Numbered from the stretch's first letter, positions 25,502-34,516 are shown. The stretch is 64,000 nucleotides of DNA from [Clostridium] aminophilum DSM 10710 (GCF_000711825.1 NZ_JONJ01000002.1:186001-250000), one strand, 5' to 3'. Made by a program: numbers and translations. Notes: a model not told the origin generated them from the sequence alone.

Positions 25502-26005
25502 TTATTTTAGGAAATTCAGCTCCTCTTCCCGGTAGTGGAAAAACATCAGGTAGAGAAAGGCAAATGCCGCACAGGTGACATAGATATCCGCGACGTTGAA
25601 GACCGGGAAATCGATCAGGCTGAAATAAAAGAAATCGACGACAAACTGATTGGTTACGCGGTCAATCAGATTCCCGACGGAACCTGCAAAGATTAAGAAG
25701 GCGCAGGCCTTGAGCGGAAGATACCGGGCACTGCGCGGTATCTTTGCCAGAACATACAGGATGGCTGCCATGATGACGACGGTAATTGCGGAGAGAATCC
25801 AATATCCGCCCTGCATCATGCCGAACGCCATCCCCCGGTTTTCCAGATACTGGAGCTGAAAAACACCCGGAATCAGGATAATGTCATCGGATCCCTTCAA
25901 ATGAACGGTTGCCAGAAGTTTGGTCCACTGATCCAGCGCTACGGCGAACAGTGTGAAGACGCCAAGCTGCAAATATGTGGTAAATCGAGATGTATCCTCT
26001 TTCAA
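25502..26005 (-). CDS. lspA: Signal peptidase II (lipoprotein signal peptidase), TTG start
   Basis: A 167-residue aspartic peptidase in the membrane that cuts the signal peptide of lipidated prolipoproteins, such as the TctC protein of this window. Four helices are visible. The catalytic Asp residues are in GNLIDRV and FNVADIYV. I place the start at the TTG at 26005 because a GGGGG-type site lies 8 bp upstream and the length then fits the family (about 160). An earlier TTG at 26050 lies inside a hairpin. The gene follows sepF and precedes the rluD-like gene. Confidence 0.92.
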   Translation of the reverse strand: MKEDTSRFTTYLQLGVFTLFAVALDQWTKLLATVHLKGSDDIILIPGVFQLQYLENRGMAFGMMQGGYWILSAITVVIMAAILYVLAKIPRSARYLPLKACAFLIFAGSVGNLIDRVTNQFVVDFFYFSLIDFPVFNVADIYVTCAAFAFLYLMFFHYREEELNFLK

Positions 26006-26042
26006 AATTTGTTCCCCCTGTAAATAAGGCCATACTGCACAA

Positions 26043-26075
26043 ACAGACAATCTCCCGAAAAGGAAGATTGTCTGT
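26043..26075 (-). promoter_or_regulatory. Hairpin between sepF and lspA
   Basis: An 11-bp stem ACAGACAATCT/AGATTGTCTGT (with further pairs near the loop) lies between the sepF stop and the lspA ribosome binding site. There is no U tract in the direction of transcription, so it is more likely a processing or partial attenuation element than a full terminator. Confidence 0.5.
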
Positions 26076-26116
26076 CCCCTGTGATTTTTATATTATTCGG
26101 CTCATGCCTGAGTGAA

Positions 26117-26635
26117 TCAAAGATGAAGATTCATACCGGAGATGTTCAGAGAACCGTCTGCCATCAGCTCCGGGAATTCGCCGGACAGAGAAACACTTGC
26201 CGGTGTCGCGATAAAGATATAATTCGAAATCTTCTGCAGATTGCCGTTCATGGAATAGGTTGCACCGCAGGTGAAATCGATAATTCTCTGCGCCATCTCC
26301 ATGCGCATTCCTTCCATGTTCAGTACAACCGCACGGCCGGAAAGCAGAAGATCACAGATCTCACGGGAATCTTCCATGGAACTCGGCTTCACAAGCGAAA
26401 CTTCCATCGAGCGCTTCATCGGAACCACTTTGCTTCCGGATGTCTGTCTGGAGGAAAGGAAATGACTGCTGCGGCCGTTGTCTTCCGGCTCCTCTTCCTC
26501 CTCTGCATCGCGGGATCTTCCGAAGAGATGCTTCTTGGACTTCGGTTCTTCCTCCTCGAACTCTTCGTCCTCGTCGTAGTATTCCTCATCCTCGGTCAGA
26601 CGCATGGTATCCATTAGCTTGCTGAAAATACTCAT
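26117..26635 (-). CDS. sepF: Cell division protein SepF
   Basis: A 172-residue protein that links FtsZ to the membrane and shapes the division septum. The N-terminus SIFSKLMDTMRL is the amphipathic membrane helix. A very acidic linker (about 15-60) follows, and then the SepF core (about 75-160) with DSREICDLLLSGRAVVLNM and QRIIDFTCGATYS. The start at 26635 is preferred over a TTG two codons upstream. It heads the sepF-lspA-rluD operon behind a strong promoter. The surrounding division genes common in Bacillus (ylmE, ylmG, divIVA) are not here. Confidence 0.93.
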   Translation of the reverse strand: MSIFSKLMDTMRLTEDEEYYDEDEEFEEEEPKSKKHLFGRSRDAEEEEEPEDNGRSSHFLSSRQTSGSKVVPMKRSMEVSLVKPSSMEDSREICDLLLSGRAVVLNMEGMRMEMAQRIIDFTCGATYSMNGNLQKISNYIFIATPASVSLSGEFPELMADGSLNISGMNLHL

Positions 26636-26704
26636 CTTCAATTCTCCATTCCCCTAACAGCGTTCTTATATAAAAAATGCTGCTACTTTTTTGTTCATAA
26701 TAGT

Positions 26705-26733
26705 ATTATCTTTAATTTTTTTAATACTGTCAA
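26705..26733 (-). promoter_or_regulatory. Sigma-A promoter of sepF-lspA-rluD
   Basis: On the minus strand TTGACA (26728-26733), 17 bp of A/T-rich spacer, GATAAT (26705-26710). The start would be near 26698, giving a 60-base leader. Confidence 0.8.
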
Positions 26734-26773
26734 CTTGTTAAATCCTACAATTTTCTGTCGGCCTTAAAACGGA

Positions 26774-28207
26774 TCAGCGGTAGACAAGCTGACCGTCCAC
26801 GACGGACGAAGCGTCCAGCACAATACGGTCATACACGGAGAGTCCGTATGCGGAATTGGGCTTGGCGATAATGTACTCTCCGTTCTCCGTCAGTTTGTCA
26901 ATCACCCGGAATACCGCATAGCCCTTGTTGATATTGTAAACGCCGGACATTGATTCCGTCTTGCCGACCTGATAACGGTCGTCCGTGCCGGAGGAATCCG
27001 GCTTGATCAGATAATCGCCGTCACCGACCGGCCCGCCGTCTTTCTTCTCCACATAAACAATACCCTGTTCGTCATCGGTATCGGCCACATCGACCGGTGT
27101 AAAGACAACGGATTGCTCTCCGTTCTGACTGTAGGTCTGTTTCATGAAGCCCTTCTGTCCCGATTCTGCGTCTCCTCCGGTGGTCAGATATTCCTTCGGA
27201 ATGGTATAGAAATCATGGGACGCAACGGCACTGACAGGAATTTTCAGTCCGGTCGCCTCATTGGTGATCACTTCGAAGTTCAGGAACCGGTCCGAGACAA
27301 AGCGGACCATATATTTGCTGAAATTCAGCTTGGCGTAGGTCCTGCCGTCTCCTCCGGTGAACGTGCTGTACGACCCGCTCAGCTTCAGCGATTGTGAGGA
27401 CGGCTTAATGGTCAGGTATTTCTTTTCGGAAAACGTCTTCTGGTCTTCTTCCGAGATCGGAAAAACCAGACTCCAGGCTTCACTTCCGATCAGTTTATAG
27501 ATCGGAGATCCCTGTTCGATCAGATCGCCGGACCGCGCGGTTGCTCTGGTATATTTCGACTTGTCAAACGTCTCCGCGGTCACGGAATCCGGCGAGACGT
27601 CCTCAAAGGAATCAATCACATAGGAAATGACTCCTGCCTGATCGGTGGTCACCTGCGTATAGTTGATCCCCTGTTCCTGCATCGCCTGGGCAAGGGTGTC
27701 GAGGGCATTCAGGTTCATATACTCGGCAACGGCGGATTGAAGCTGGTACTGTTCAGAGTATACGTTGGAGAAATTCGAGTCGCCGTAGGAAACGGAGAAC
27801 GAACTCAGCTGCTGCTTCAGATTTGCGACACTGTCGCTGCTCATCTCCGTATTTGATCCGGAATTCTGGGCGAGAAACTTTCCGAGTTCTCCGGTTTCAT
27901 CCAGTGAATAAATGGTAGATCCCCTTGCGGCTCTTTTGCCTTCCCGAATAAAGAAATTGACATACCCCGTCTTCTCGGTCGACTTCACGTTCTCATCGCG
28001 AAAGATGATGCCCGTATAGGTATGATTGTTTACAATACTTCCCTCCGCGACTTCATAGAACTGAACCTTCGGTTTGCGGAAATACGTAAAAATATTCAGG
28101 ATGAGGTAAAAGAATATTACGGTAAAGATGATCATTCCGATATTGATGTTGAGTGGTTTTCGGTATCGGACGACCGTTCTGTCTTTCTGTTTCTTCTTCT
28201 TTGCCAT
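26774..28207 (-). CDS. HlyD-like membrane-anchored protein
   Basis: A 477-residue protein with a lysine-rich cytoplasmic start, one transmembrane helix (about 25-45) and a large extracytoplasmic part. The part beginning YEVAEGSIVNNHTYTGIIFR, with a lipoyl/barrel-sandwich-like region and a later RSGDLIEQGSPIYKLIG segment, resembles HlyD/RND-type membrane fusion proteins; a coiled segment (about 130-170) lies between the two halves. No ABC or RND partner gene is near, so it may have a structural role in the envelope instead. It has its own promoter and lies just upstream of sepF, an arrangement that suggests a link to division (inference). Confidence 0.7.
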   Translation of the reverse strand: MAKKKKQKDRTVVRYRKPLNINIGMIIFTVIFFYLILNIFTYFRKPKVQFYEVAEGSIVNNHTYTGIIFRDENVKSTEKTGYVNFFIREGKRAARGSTIYSLDETGELGKFLAQNSGSNTEMSSDSVANLKQQLSSFSVSYGDSNFSNVYSEQYQLQSAVAEYMNLNALDTLAQAMQEQGINYTQVTTDQAGVISYVIDSFEDVSPDSVTAETFDKSKYTRATARSGDLIEQGSPIYKLIGSEAWSLVFPISEEDQKTFSEKKYLTIKPSSQSLKLSGSYSTFTGGDGRTYAKLNFSKYMVRFVSDRFLNFEVITNEATGLKIPVSAVASHDFYTIPKEYLTTGGDAESGQKGFMKQTYSQNGEQSVVFTPVDVADTDDEQGIVYVEKKDGGPVGDGDYLIKPDSSGTDDRYQVGKTESMSGVYNINKGYAVFRVIDKLTENGEYIIAKPNSAYGLSVYDRIVLDASSVVDGQLVYR

Positions 28208-28282
28208 CAAATGTGCCTTCTGAATCGTCTGTGGTTTTAGGGGATATTCCGCTATCTCCGGAATGTTCCGCCTATTTTATAT

Positions 28283-28312
28283 ATTATAGAGATTGAGCAC
28301 AAAAATGTAAAG
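28283..28312 (-). promoter_or_regulatory. Promoter of the HlyD-like gene
   Basis: On the minus strand TTTACA (28307-28312), 18 bp, TATAAT (28283-28288). The -35 box overlaps the foot of the upstream terminator. Confidence 0.7.
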
Positions 28313-28339
28313 GACCGTCATCTTTCGATGCGGCCCTTC
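28308..28339 (-). terminator. Terminator of the P-loop gene
   Basis: An imperfect GC stem (AAGG-CCG-CATC with GATG-CGG-CCTT, single-base bulges) around a TTTC loop. On the minus strand it is followed by TTTACATTTTTG. It lies 65 bp after the stop at 28404. Confidence 0.65.
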
Positions 28340-28403
28340 ACGATTTTGCGATTTCTCATCGGTAAAGCAGATGTTTATCATCCATAGTCCGGACGAAACG
28401 GGC

Positions 28404-28823
28404 TTACAGAGAAACGATAATGTCCTTCTGTGCGGACTCCGGAATTTCATTTTTATCCAGCGATACGCTGAGAATAAAATCAACGTGATATTTCTCACCG
28501 ATCTCCTTCAGGTGCGCCAGAGTCGGTTCAATATCCTGTCCTTCGAGGAAAGCGATTTTGAGGAAACTGTCCAGATACATCTGCTCCAGATCGTGGTTTT
28601 GGCAGATGATTCCACAGATAAAACCGATAAATCCGTCTGTCGTGTCAACCGGATAATCCTGAACATTGATCAGACGGATTTTGTTATGCAGTTCATACAT
28701 GTGTTTGATGCTCTTGTCGAGATATACAACATCACCCTTAGCGGTTTTGATGGCGTTGTTCGCCATATCCAGAAGATACTTTGTTTTGCCCTTACCCTTT
28801 GTTCCTGAAACGATCTGAACCAT
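28404..28823 (-). CDS. Small P-loop protein of unknown function
   Basis: A 139-residue protein. The N-terminus VQIVSGTKGKGKTKYLL is a Walker A motif, so it should bind a nucleotide. KGDVVYLDKSIKHMYEL and later FILSVSLDKNEIPE may form the strands of the fold, but no Walker B Asp pair is clear. Homologs in Clostridia are often labelled as PilT-like, without evidence; I give no function. GGAGG lies 8-10 bp before the ATG at 28823. It has its own promoter right after dacA, so it can be expressed apart from the wall genes. Confidence 0.7.
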   Translation of the reverse strand: MVQIVSGTKGKGKTKYLLDMANNAIKTAKGDVVYLDKSIKHMYELHNKIRLINVQDYPVDTTDGFIGFICGIICQNHDLEQMYLDSFLKIAFLEGQDIEPTLAHLKEIGEKYHVDFILSVSLDKNEIPESAQKDIIVSL

Positions 28824-28890
28824 AACAATTTCCTCCTCGACGCGATTGAATTTTAAGAAATTAGTATAAAAACGACTTATTTCTGAGACA

Positions 28891-28919
28891 ATTATAGTAT
28901 GAATTGACGAAAAGTGCAA
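28891..28919 (-). promoter_or_regulatory. Promoter of the P-loop gene
   Basis: On the minus strand TTGCAC (28914-28919), 17 bp, TATAAT (28891-28896). It lies in the 99-bp gap after dacA. Confidence 0.7.
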
Positions 28920-28922
28920 TCA

Positions 28923-29948
28923 CTATTCCTTAATTTTACCGAGTATGTTTGTCATATTCTGATACAGCGTGTCGTGATTCTCCGCTTTCAGGATGATGGA
29001 AATGAATTCTTTCCCCTCTTCGTTTTCGGATGCCATTACCAGGCAGGATCCGGCCGCGCGGGTCGTGCCGGTTTTGCCGCCGATGACCGTGACTGTCTTC
29101 GGGGAAGCTGCTTTCTTCGTGAGATACCAGTTGCTGTTATCCCAGGTTTTTGCGATTCCCGCACCGTCACTTCCGATCCAGTTGCCCACGTGCTGTCTTG
29201 TCGAGACGATCTCGCGGAACTCCGGATGCTCGAGCGCTTTCTGAAAGATCAGACAGAAGTCATAGGCTGTTGTGTAATGCTGATCGTCGGAAAGACCGTT
29301 GGTGTTGACAAAATGGGTTCCCGCGCATCCAAGCAAAGCTGCTTTCCGGTTCATCTCAGCGACAAATGCATCGACGCTTCCGCTCGTGTGAACGGCGAGT
29401 GCGTTCGCGGCATCATTGCCGGACGGCAGCATAAGTCCGTAGAGAAGTTCACGGACGGTAATTTTATCGCCGGGTTTGATGCCGGCAAGGGATGCGCCGT
29501 TTTCTGTGATGACGGCATCTTTGGTCACTTCCACGGTCTCATCCAGACCGCCGTTTTCGAGGACCAGAAGCGCAGTCATGACCTTGGTCAGGGATGCCGG
29601 ATAGAGACGCTCATACGGATTCTTGCTGTATACCACGGTTTTATCCGTTGTGTTGAGGACGATACCAGCTTCACTGGAGGTCACAGATGTATCATACTCT
29701 TCCTGAGGGTCAATGACAGCGAGATCTTCGGTCATCAGCGGAAGATCGGCGGAGTCCATGAACTGCGGATAGCGTTTTGCGATGCTGTAGCTCTTTTTCA
29801 GGCCGGACAGCAGGAACACAGCGGTGCCGATCAGACAGAATAAAATCAGCAGGAACAGTAAGATCGGCAGACGCCGCTGCCTGCGGCGGCGTCTGCGCCG
29901 ACCGCGGCGTGATCTTATTGTTCCTGCGGCTATATTCGGTGTACTCAT
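28923..29948 (-). CDS. dacA: D-alanyl-D-alanine carboxypeptidase (S11 family)
   Basis: A 341-residue penicillin-binding protein that trims the terminal D-Ala from pentapeptides. The three active-site motifs are present: S119-L-T-K122 in YPASLTKV, SGN in PSGNDAANAL, and KTG in GGKTGTTRAAG. The N-terminus is unusual: 13 Arg or Lys in residues 12-26, then a transmembrane anchor (27-48), so it is anchored at the N-terminus rather than by the C-terminal helix of PBP5. The ATG overlaps the mgsA stop in ATGA, so translation is coupled. It belongs to the rodA-mgsA-dacA unit. Confidence 0.9.
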   Translation of the reverse strand: MSTPNIAAGTIRSRRGRRRRRRRQRRLPILLFLLILFCLIGTAVFLLSGLKKSYSIAKRYPQFMDSADLPLMTEDLAVIDPQEEYDTSVTSSEAGIVLNTTDKTVVYSKNPYERLYPASLTKVMTALLVLENGGLDETVEVTKDAVITENGASLAGIKPGDKITVRELLYGLMLPSGNDAANALAVHTSGSVDAFVAEMNRKAALLGCAGTHFVNTNGLSDDQHYTTAYDFCLIFQKALEHPEFREIVSTRQHVGNWIGSDGAGIAKTWDNSNWYLTKKAASPKTVTVIGGKTGTTRAAGSCLVMASENEEGKEFISIILKAENHDTLYQNMTNILGKIKE

Positions 29949-30340
29949 TTATACATCTCTCTCCATTCGAGATCTCCGCGGTCGAGCGCTTTGATCAGAA
30001 GCTCTGCGGTGGCAAGATTGGTTCCCATCGGGATATTGTGCATATCACAGAGCTGAACGACGTCATTGACATTCGGTTCATGGGATTTCGGAGCCAGCGG
30101 ATCGCGAAGAAAGATGACGAGATCGATCTGGTCGTTTTCTATCTGCGCGCCAAGCTGCTGCATTCCGCCGAGATGTCCCGGAAGAAATTTGTGTACGGAG
30201 AGATTTGTGACCTCTTCGATCAGTCTTCCGGTCGTTCCGGTCGCATACAGATCGTGGCGGCTGAGGATGCCCCGGTAGGCGATACAAAAGTTCTGCATCA
30301 GTTTCTTTTTTGCATCGTGTGCAACAAAGCCAATATTCAT
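29945..30340 (-). CDS. mgsA: Methylglyoxal synthase
   Basis: A 131-residue enzyme that turns dihydroxyacetone phosphate into methylglyoxal and phosphate, a bypass of lower glycolysis when phosphate is low. MNIGFVAHDAKKKLM, the phosphate loop ATGTTGRLIEE and LPGHLGGMQQLGAQI with the catalytic Asp in IDLVIFLRDPL all match. The start at 30340 has AAGGAGG upstream. It overlaps dacA by 4 bp and lies 76 bp after rodA. Being inside a wall-synthesis operon is common in Clostridia and has no accepted reason. Confidence 0.95.
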   Translation of the reverse strand: MNIGFVAHDAKKKLMQNFCIAYRGILSRHDLYATGTTGRLIEEVTNLSVHKFLPGHLGGMQQLGAQIENDQIDLVIFLRDPLAPKSHEPNVNDVVQLCDMHNIPMGTNLATAELLIKALDRGDLEWREMYK

Positions 30341-30416
30341 GGTGTCCTCCTTATTTTGCCCGGTAAAAAAGGCCGGGGCCAGTTGCATGGTTACGTACGG
30401 ATTTTCAGTGTTGCCG

Positions 30417-31538
30417 TCAGGCGGCACTCGCTCTCTGCATTCCGATGTTCAGCACGATTCCCATTCCGACAAAGGTGCTGAGCAGGGAACTGATTCCCGA
30501 ACTGATAAACGGAAGCGGCAAACCGGTATTCGGGAAAATCCCGGTTGCGACCGCGATATTTGCAAAACTCTGGAATGCAAGCAGCGATGCGACGCCGGTG
30601 CAGATCAGTTTCCCTTCCAGATCTCTTGCACGGGAAGCGATGAACAGGCATTCGAATACAAGCAGCGCGTAGAGCGAAATGACGACCACGCAGCCTGCAA
30701 AGCCCATCTCCTCTCCGATGATGGCGAAGATGAAATCCGTCTGTTCCTCGGAAAGAAAGTTTCCGTTTTTGACGGAGCCGAGCGCCTCGTTAAACAGGCC
30801 TTTTCCCGTCAGTCTTCCGGAGCCGATCGCCATAATCGAATTGTTCTGCTGGCGGTTCAGGTCCGTGTAATCCCCGCTGGTATTGAAAAAGCGGGCCATG
30901 ATTCGCTGTGCCTGATACTGTTTCAGAAACGGAACCAGGTCCTGAAGCGCTGCCCAGAGAAGAATTCCGAAAGCAGGCAGACCGACCAGGACGGTTCCCC
31001 ATATCCACCGGTAGCTGAGGCCGGCGGCAAAGACCATGCACAGAATCATAACGGAAATGACGATGGTTGTCGAGAGGTTCGGCTGCAGGAAAACCATCGC
31101 CAGAGGAATTCCGGCAATTCCCGCGGTGCGGGCGAGTGTTCTCGGCTGATTCAGGGTATCGATATTCCTCGAAAGATAAATCGCAATGACCAGAATCAGG
31201 CCGATTTTTACAAACTCGGACGGCTGGATCTGAATCGGTCCGATCTTCAGCCATCGCGTCGCTCCCTTGGTGCTGATACCCATGATGAGCACGGCACCGA
31301 GCATCAGACTGCAGACAATATAGATTGCCGCCGCAAACTGCTCGTAGCGGTGATAATCCAGCATGGAAATGGCAATACAGATGACAAACGCGAGAACCAC
31401 GCCGCCGATCTGCTTGATCATTCTGGAACTGTCCGCTCCCGATGCACTTGAAATCGCGAGAATACCGATCAGGCTGAGCGCTGCCATGTAAAGCAGCAGC
31501 CTGAAATTGTAATTCCGGAAATCATAATCAAACAGCAT
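30417..31538 (-). CDS. rodA: RodA/FtsW/SpoVE-family peptidoglycan polymerase
   Basis: A 373-residue protein of the SEDS family with ten helices. SEDS proteins are glycosyltransferases that polymerise lipid II into glycan strands together with a class B PBP. The segment RWLKIGPIQIQPSEFVKIGL contains the conserved motif and the following helix the functional Arg/Glu pair; GSGRLTGKGLFNE and EEMGFAGC in the extracellular loops are also typical. The position next to the PBP2 gene and MreC/D makes RodA more likely than FtsW. It has its own promoter and a standard ribosome binding site. Confidence 0.92.
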   Translation of the reverse strand: MLFDYDFRNYNFRLLLYMAALSLIGILAISSASGADSSRMIKQIGGVVLAFVICIAISMLDYHRYEQFAAAIYIVCSLMLGAVLIMGISTKGATRWLKIGPIQIQPSEFVKIGLILVIAIYLSRNIDTLNQPRTLARTAGIAGIPLAMVFLQPNLSTTIVISVMILCMVFAAGLSYRWIWGTVLVGLPAFGILLWAALQDLVPFLKQYQAQRIMARFFNTSGDYTDLNRQQNNSIMAIGSGRLTGKGLFNEALGSVKNGNFLSEEQTDFIFAIIGEEMGFAGCVVVISLYALLVFECLFIASRARDLEGKLICTGVASLLAFQSFANIAVATGIFPNTGLPLPFISSGISSLLSTFVGMGIVLNIGMQRASAA

Positions 31539-31560
31539 TATACACTTCCTTCTTTATAAC

Positions 31561-31589
31561 ATTTTACCTTAAAGTGATCATTATCACAA
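31561..31589 (-). promoter_or_regulatory. Promoter of rodA-mgsA-dacA
   Basis: On the minus strand TTGTGA (31584-31589), 17 bp, TAAAAT (31561-31566). It lies in the 104-bp gap after the PBP2 gene and would separate rodA from the upstream mre unit. Confidence 0.6.
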
Positions 31590-31642
31590 TACTGATTTGG
31601 TACTTTTTTACAAACATTGCCGGGGCTTTTCGGTGTCTTCCA

Positions 31643-34516
31643 TCAGTCTCCGTTGATTCTCTCGTTGGAGGCATCCAGCGCTCCGCTCGCCATAACATCA
31701 TCCAGAGATGTAAAGCCGTAGTAAAGGCTGTACACATGCTTTGCGGCCATCGCCGCATTGGAGGATGAGTATCCGTTCGGGATGTTGACGGTTACCGCGA
31801 CTTCCGGATTGTCAAACGGCGCGAATGATACGAAGAACGCGTGGTTTCCGCGCTTTTTTGACTCCTGTGCCGTACCGGTCTTGCCGGCAACGGCCAGCGG
31901 GAAATCGGCGAAGATCTTGTTGGTCGAACTGTTCATGATAACCTGGCGCATTCCCATGTGAACGGCATTCCAGGTGGAATCGCTGATCTTCAGCTGATCA
32001 CTGACAGTCGGCGTGTAATCCTTGATGTGGTTGCCGTCGGAATCGGTCTCATGGTCGATCAGGCTCAGGTCATAGACGGTGCCGCGGTTGGCAAGTGCCG
32101 TGACGTAGCGGGCAAGCTGTACGTTTGTGAACTGGTGCGTTCCCTGACCGATGGCGCTTCGCTCCGGATCGGTGTCGGAGATATGCGGTTCGGACTCATT
32201 GATCTCGATTCCGGATACACGGTCCAGACCGAACATCGCCGCGTATTTGCGAATCCGCGAAATGCCGGTGGCGGTGTTGTAATTCTTGTTTTCATCCAGA
32301 GACAGGCGGTGGCCGACCTCAGAGAAGAATACGTTGCAGGAATTCTCAATTCCGCCGATCACATTCAGCGGGCCGTGCTTGCCCGGATAGATCCAGCATC
32401 GAACCGGCGTGTCGATCTCATCGTAGATACCGGTACAGTCGATTTCTTCGTCGACGGAGATGGCATGCTCTTCCAGACCGGCGATACTGCTGATGGGCTT
32501 AAACGTGGAACCCGGAGCTTTCAGGGTCTGTGTCGCGTTGTTTCGGAGCGGAAGCGACTGATCATTGTTCAGCTTTGAGAAATAACTGATGTCATTGATC
32601 CTGTTGTTGTCATAGCTCGGATAGGTGACAAGTGCCTGCACCTGACCGGTCCGGACGTTCGTCATGACGCAGCTTGCGGTACAGGGATCCAGAGCCAGCT
32701 GCGCCGGAGTGATCTCGATGGAGCGGATCTTTGCCATGAGCAGCGAGTAGGCGGTATCATTTCCGCCTGCGCGGAGTGAATCCACCGCGCTCTGATCCCA
32801 GGCAAGGACGCCCTGATCATACATGGCGAGCATGAGTTCCTGTCCGGTCACCACGTTGTTGTTGATCAGATACCGATATACTTTCTTGCTGAACTGACGA
32901 TCATCGGCGAGGGCCCTGGAGACGTATTCCGCCAGGGCGGCGAAGACCGCATTCGCGTCCGAGTATTTGCTCTCGATATTCAGTTTTGTGGTATCGATCC
33001 AGTTGGCGGAAATACCGTAATACAGGTAATCGCGCAGACTCATGGTGTTGTTCTTCCAACTGCCGTATTCCTCACTGGACGTGTCAATGCCGGATGAATG
33101 AATGATCCCTACGGCATCCGATGCCAGATAGGTATAGATGTAATTCATGTAAGCCTGCATTTCCTCCGACAGCTCGTTCATCGGCCGGGGATCGGCTCCG
33201 GTGAGCTGCTCGCGGATCTCGCTGTCGATCCGTCTGCGGGAGGCGGTATAATCCGCAGCGATCTTCTTTTCGATCGCGGAAGCGTCGTCCGCAAAGAAAT
33301 GCTTTTCATCCAGAACATTGTTGTTGATCAGCTGGAAATACGCATCTTTTACCGGAATCTTGATGTGCGACGAGTCGGTATACTGAATCGTTCCCGGTTC
33401 CTGATTGACAATGGTACCCAGAAGAATACCGGCGAGCTGACGCTCCAGAATATTGTAGATACCCTTCTGAAGATTCAGATCAAGCGTCAGATAGACATCA
33501 TTGCCGGCTTTCGGCTCGGTCCGGTCGATCACCCGCTGAATCCGGCCCATATTGTCGACGTACACGGTCTCGGAACCCTTGGTTCCCTTGAGGGCGAGTT
33601 CCATGGATGACTCAATGCCGGTGCGGCCGACGATGTCGTTCAGTTCATATCCGGAGTCGGTCTTTTTCAGTTCTTCCAGCCGCTCGGTCGTGACTTTTCC
33701 GGTGTATCCGATGATCGGCGCAAAATACAGCGCCTCGTGGTAGACACGGTTGGTGGATTCTTCGATGCTGACACCTTTGAGGAGCGGCTGATGTTCCAGA
33801 ATGTCGGCAACCGTTGCGTCGTTGACATTGACCGCAATGGTTGTGGTCTCATATTTCTGGAATTCGGTAAAACGCATGGTATAGCGGATGTCGAGAATCT
33901 GAAGCGCCGTCGGGATGTCGGGAGTCCAGGGCTGATTATTCTCATCCAGGGTCCTGTCGAGTTTGTAGCGGTCGCAGAGCTTCTGATAGAGCTCTTCCGC
34001 GGTGATGGCGGACGGGTACTTCCCTCTCTCATCGTCGAGTTCTTCGACGCTCTTCAGACCATAGTAGTCCCGGAGAAAACGCTTTCTTGCGTTTTCACTC
34101 TCGGATGTAAAAATGACATTTCCTTCTTCATTTACGCCGAGTTCCAGACTGCCCTGTGCCTTCTGCCCGTGTTTCTGAAGAATATGGATCAGACGCAGAA
34201 GCATCGAGTTCATGGAGGCGGAATCGCTGTATGCGCCGACATCCTGGATGGATACGTTGTAGGCAAGCTCGTTGCTTGCGAGGATATTTCCCGCGCGATC
34301 GTAGATATTGCCGCGGGTTCCGGCGGTACGGATCACCTTCTCCGCCATGGAGACATACTCCTGCTGATAGTTGTCGCCGTTGATGATCTGCATCTGAAAC
34401 AGATGGACGATCAGCGAACAGAACATGGCAAAAAAGATCGCGCCGAGCCCGAAGATACGGGACGTCATGATCTTTTTTACGAGGTCAACGATAAAATCTC
34501 TGAAATCTCCAAACAA
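31643..34516 (-). CDS. mrdA: Penicillin-binding protein 2 (class B transpeptidase)
   Basis: A 957-residue membrane-anchored transpeptidase that crosslinks peptidoglycan for elongation with RodA. A helix at about 22-42 anchors it. The N-terminal PBP dimer domain starts with RGNIYDRAGNILASNELAYN. The catalytic motifs are GSTFKP (SxxK), SCN (SxN, in NSCNVFF) and AGKTGTAQ. At 957 residues it is longer than the usual 600-720; the extra length comes mostly from a long insertion between the dimer domain and the transpeptidase core (about 390-620), mostly helical and with no known motif. It follows mreD by 15 bp. Confidence 0.92.
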   Translation of the reverse strand: MFGDFRDFIVDLVKKIMTSRIFGLGAIFFAMFCSLIVHLFQMQIINGDNYQQEYVSMAEKVIRTAGTRGNIYDRAGNILASNELAYNVSIQDVGAYSDSASMNSMLLRLIHILQKHGQKAQGSLELGVNEEGNVIFTSESENARKRFLRDYYGLKSVEELDDERGKYPSAITAEELYQKLCDRYKLDRTLDENNQPWTPDIPTALQILDIRYTMRFTEFQKYETTTIAVNVNDATVADILEHQPLLKGVSIEESTNRVYHEALYFAPIIGYTGKVTTERLEELKKTDSGYELNDIVGRTGIESSMELALKGTKGSETVYVDNMGRIQRVIDRTEPKAGNDVYLTLDLNLQKGIYNILERQLAGILLGTIVNQEPGTIQYTDSSHIKIPVKDAYFQLINNNVLDEKHFFADDASAIEKKIAADYTASRRRIDSEIREQLTGADPRPMNELSEEMQAYMNYIYTYLASDAVGIIHSSGIDTSSEEYGSWKNNTMSLRDYLYYGISANWIDTTKLNIESKYSDANAVFAALAEYVSRALADDRQFSKKVYRYLINNNVVTGQELMLAMYDQGVLAWDQSAVDSLRAGGNDTAYSLLMAKIRSIEITPAQLALDPCTASCVMTNVRTGQVQALVTYPSYDNNRINDISYFSKLNNDQSLPLRNNATQTLKAPGSTFKPISSIAGLEEHAISVDEEIDCTGIYDEIDTPVRCWIYPGKHGPLNVIGGIENSCNVFFSEVGHRLSLDENKNYNTATGISRIRKYAAMFGLDRVSGIEINESEPHISDTDPERSAIGQGTHQFTNVQLARYVTALANRGTVYDLSLIDHETDSDGNHIKDYTPTVSDQLKISDSTWNAVHMGMRQVIMNSSTNKIFADFPLAVAGKTGTAQESKKRGNHAFFVSFAPFDNPEVAVTVNIPNGYSSSNAAMAAKHVYSLYYGFTSLDDVMASGALDASNERINGD

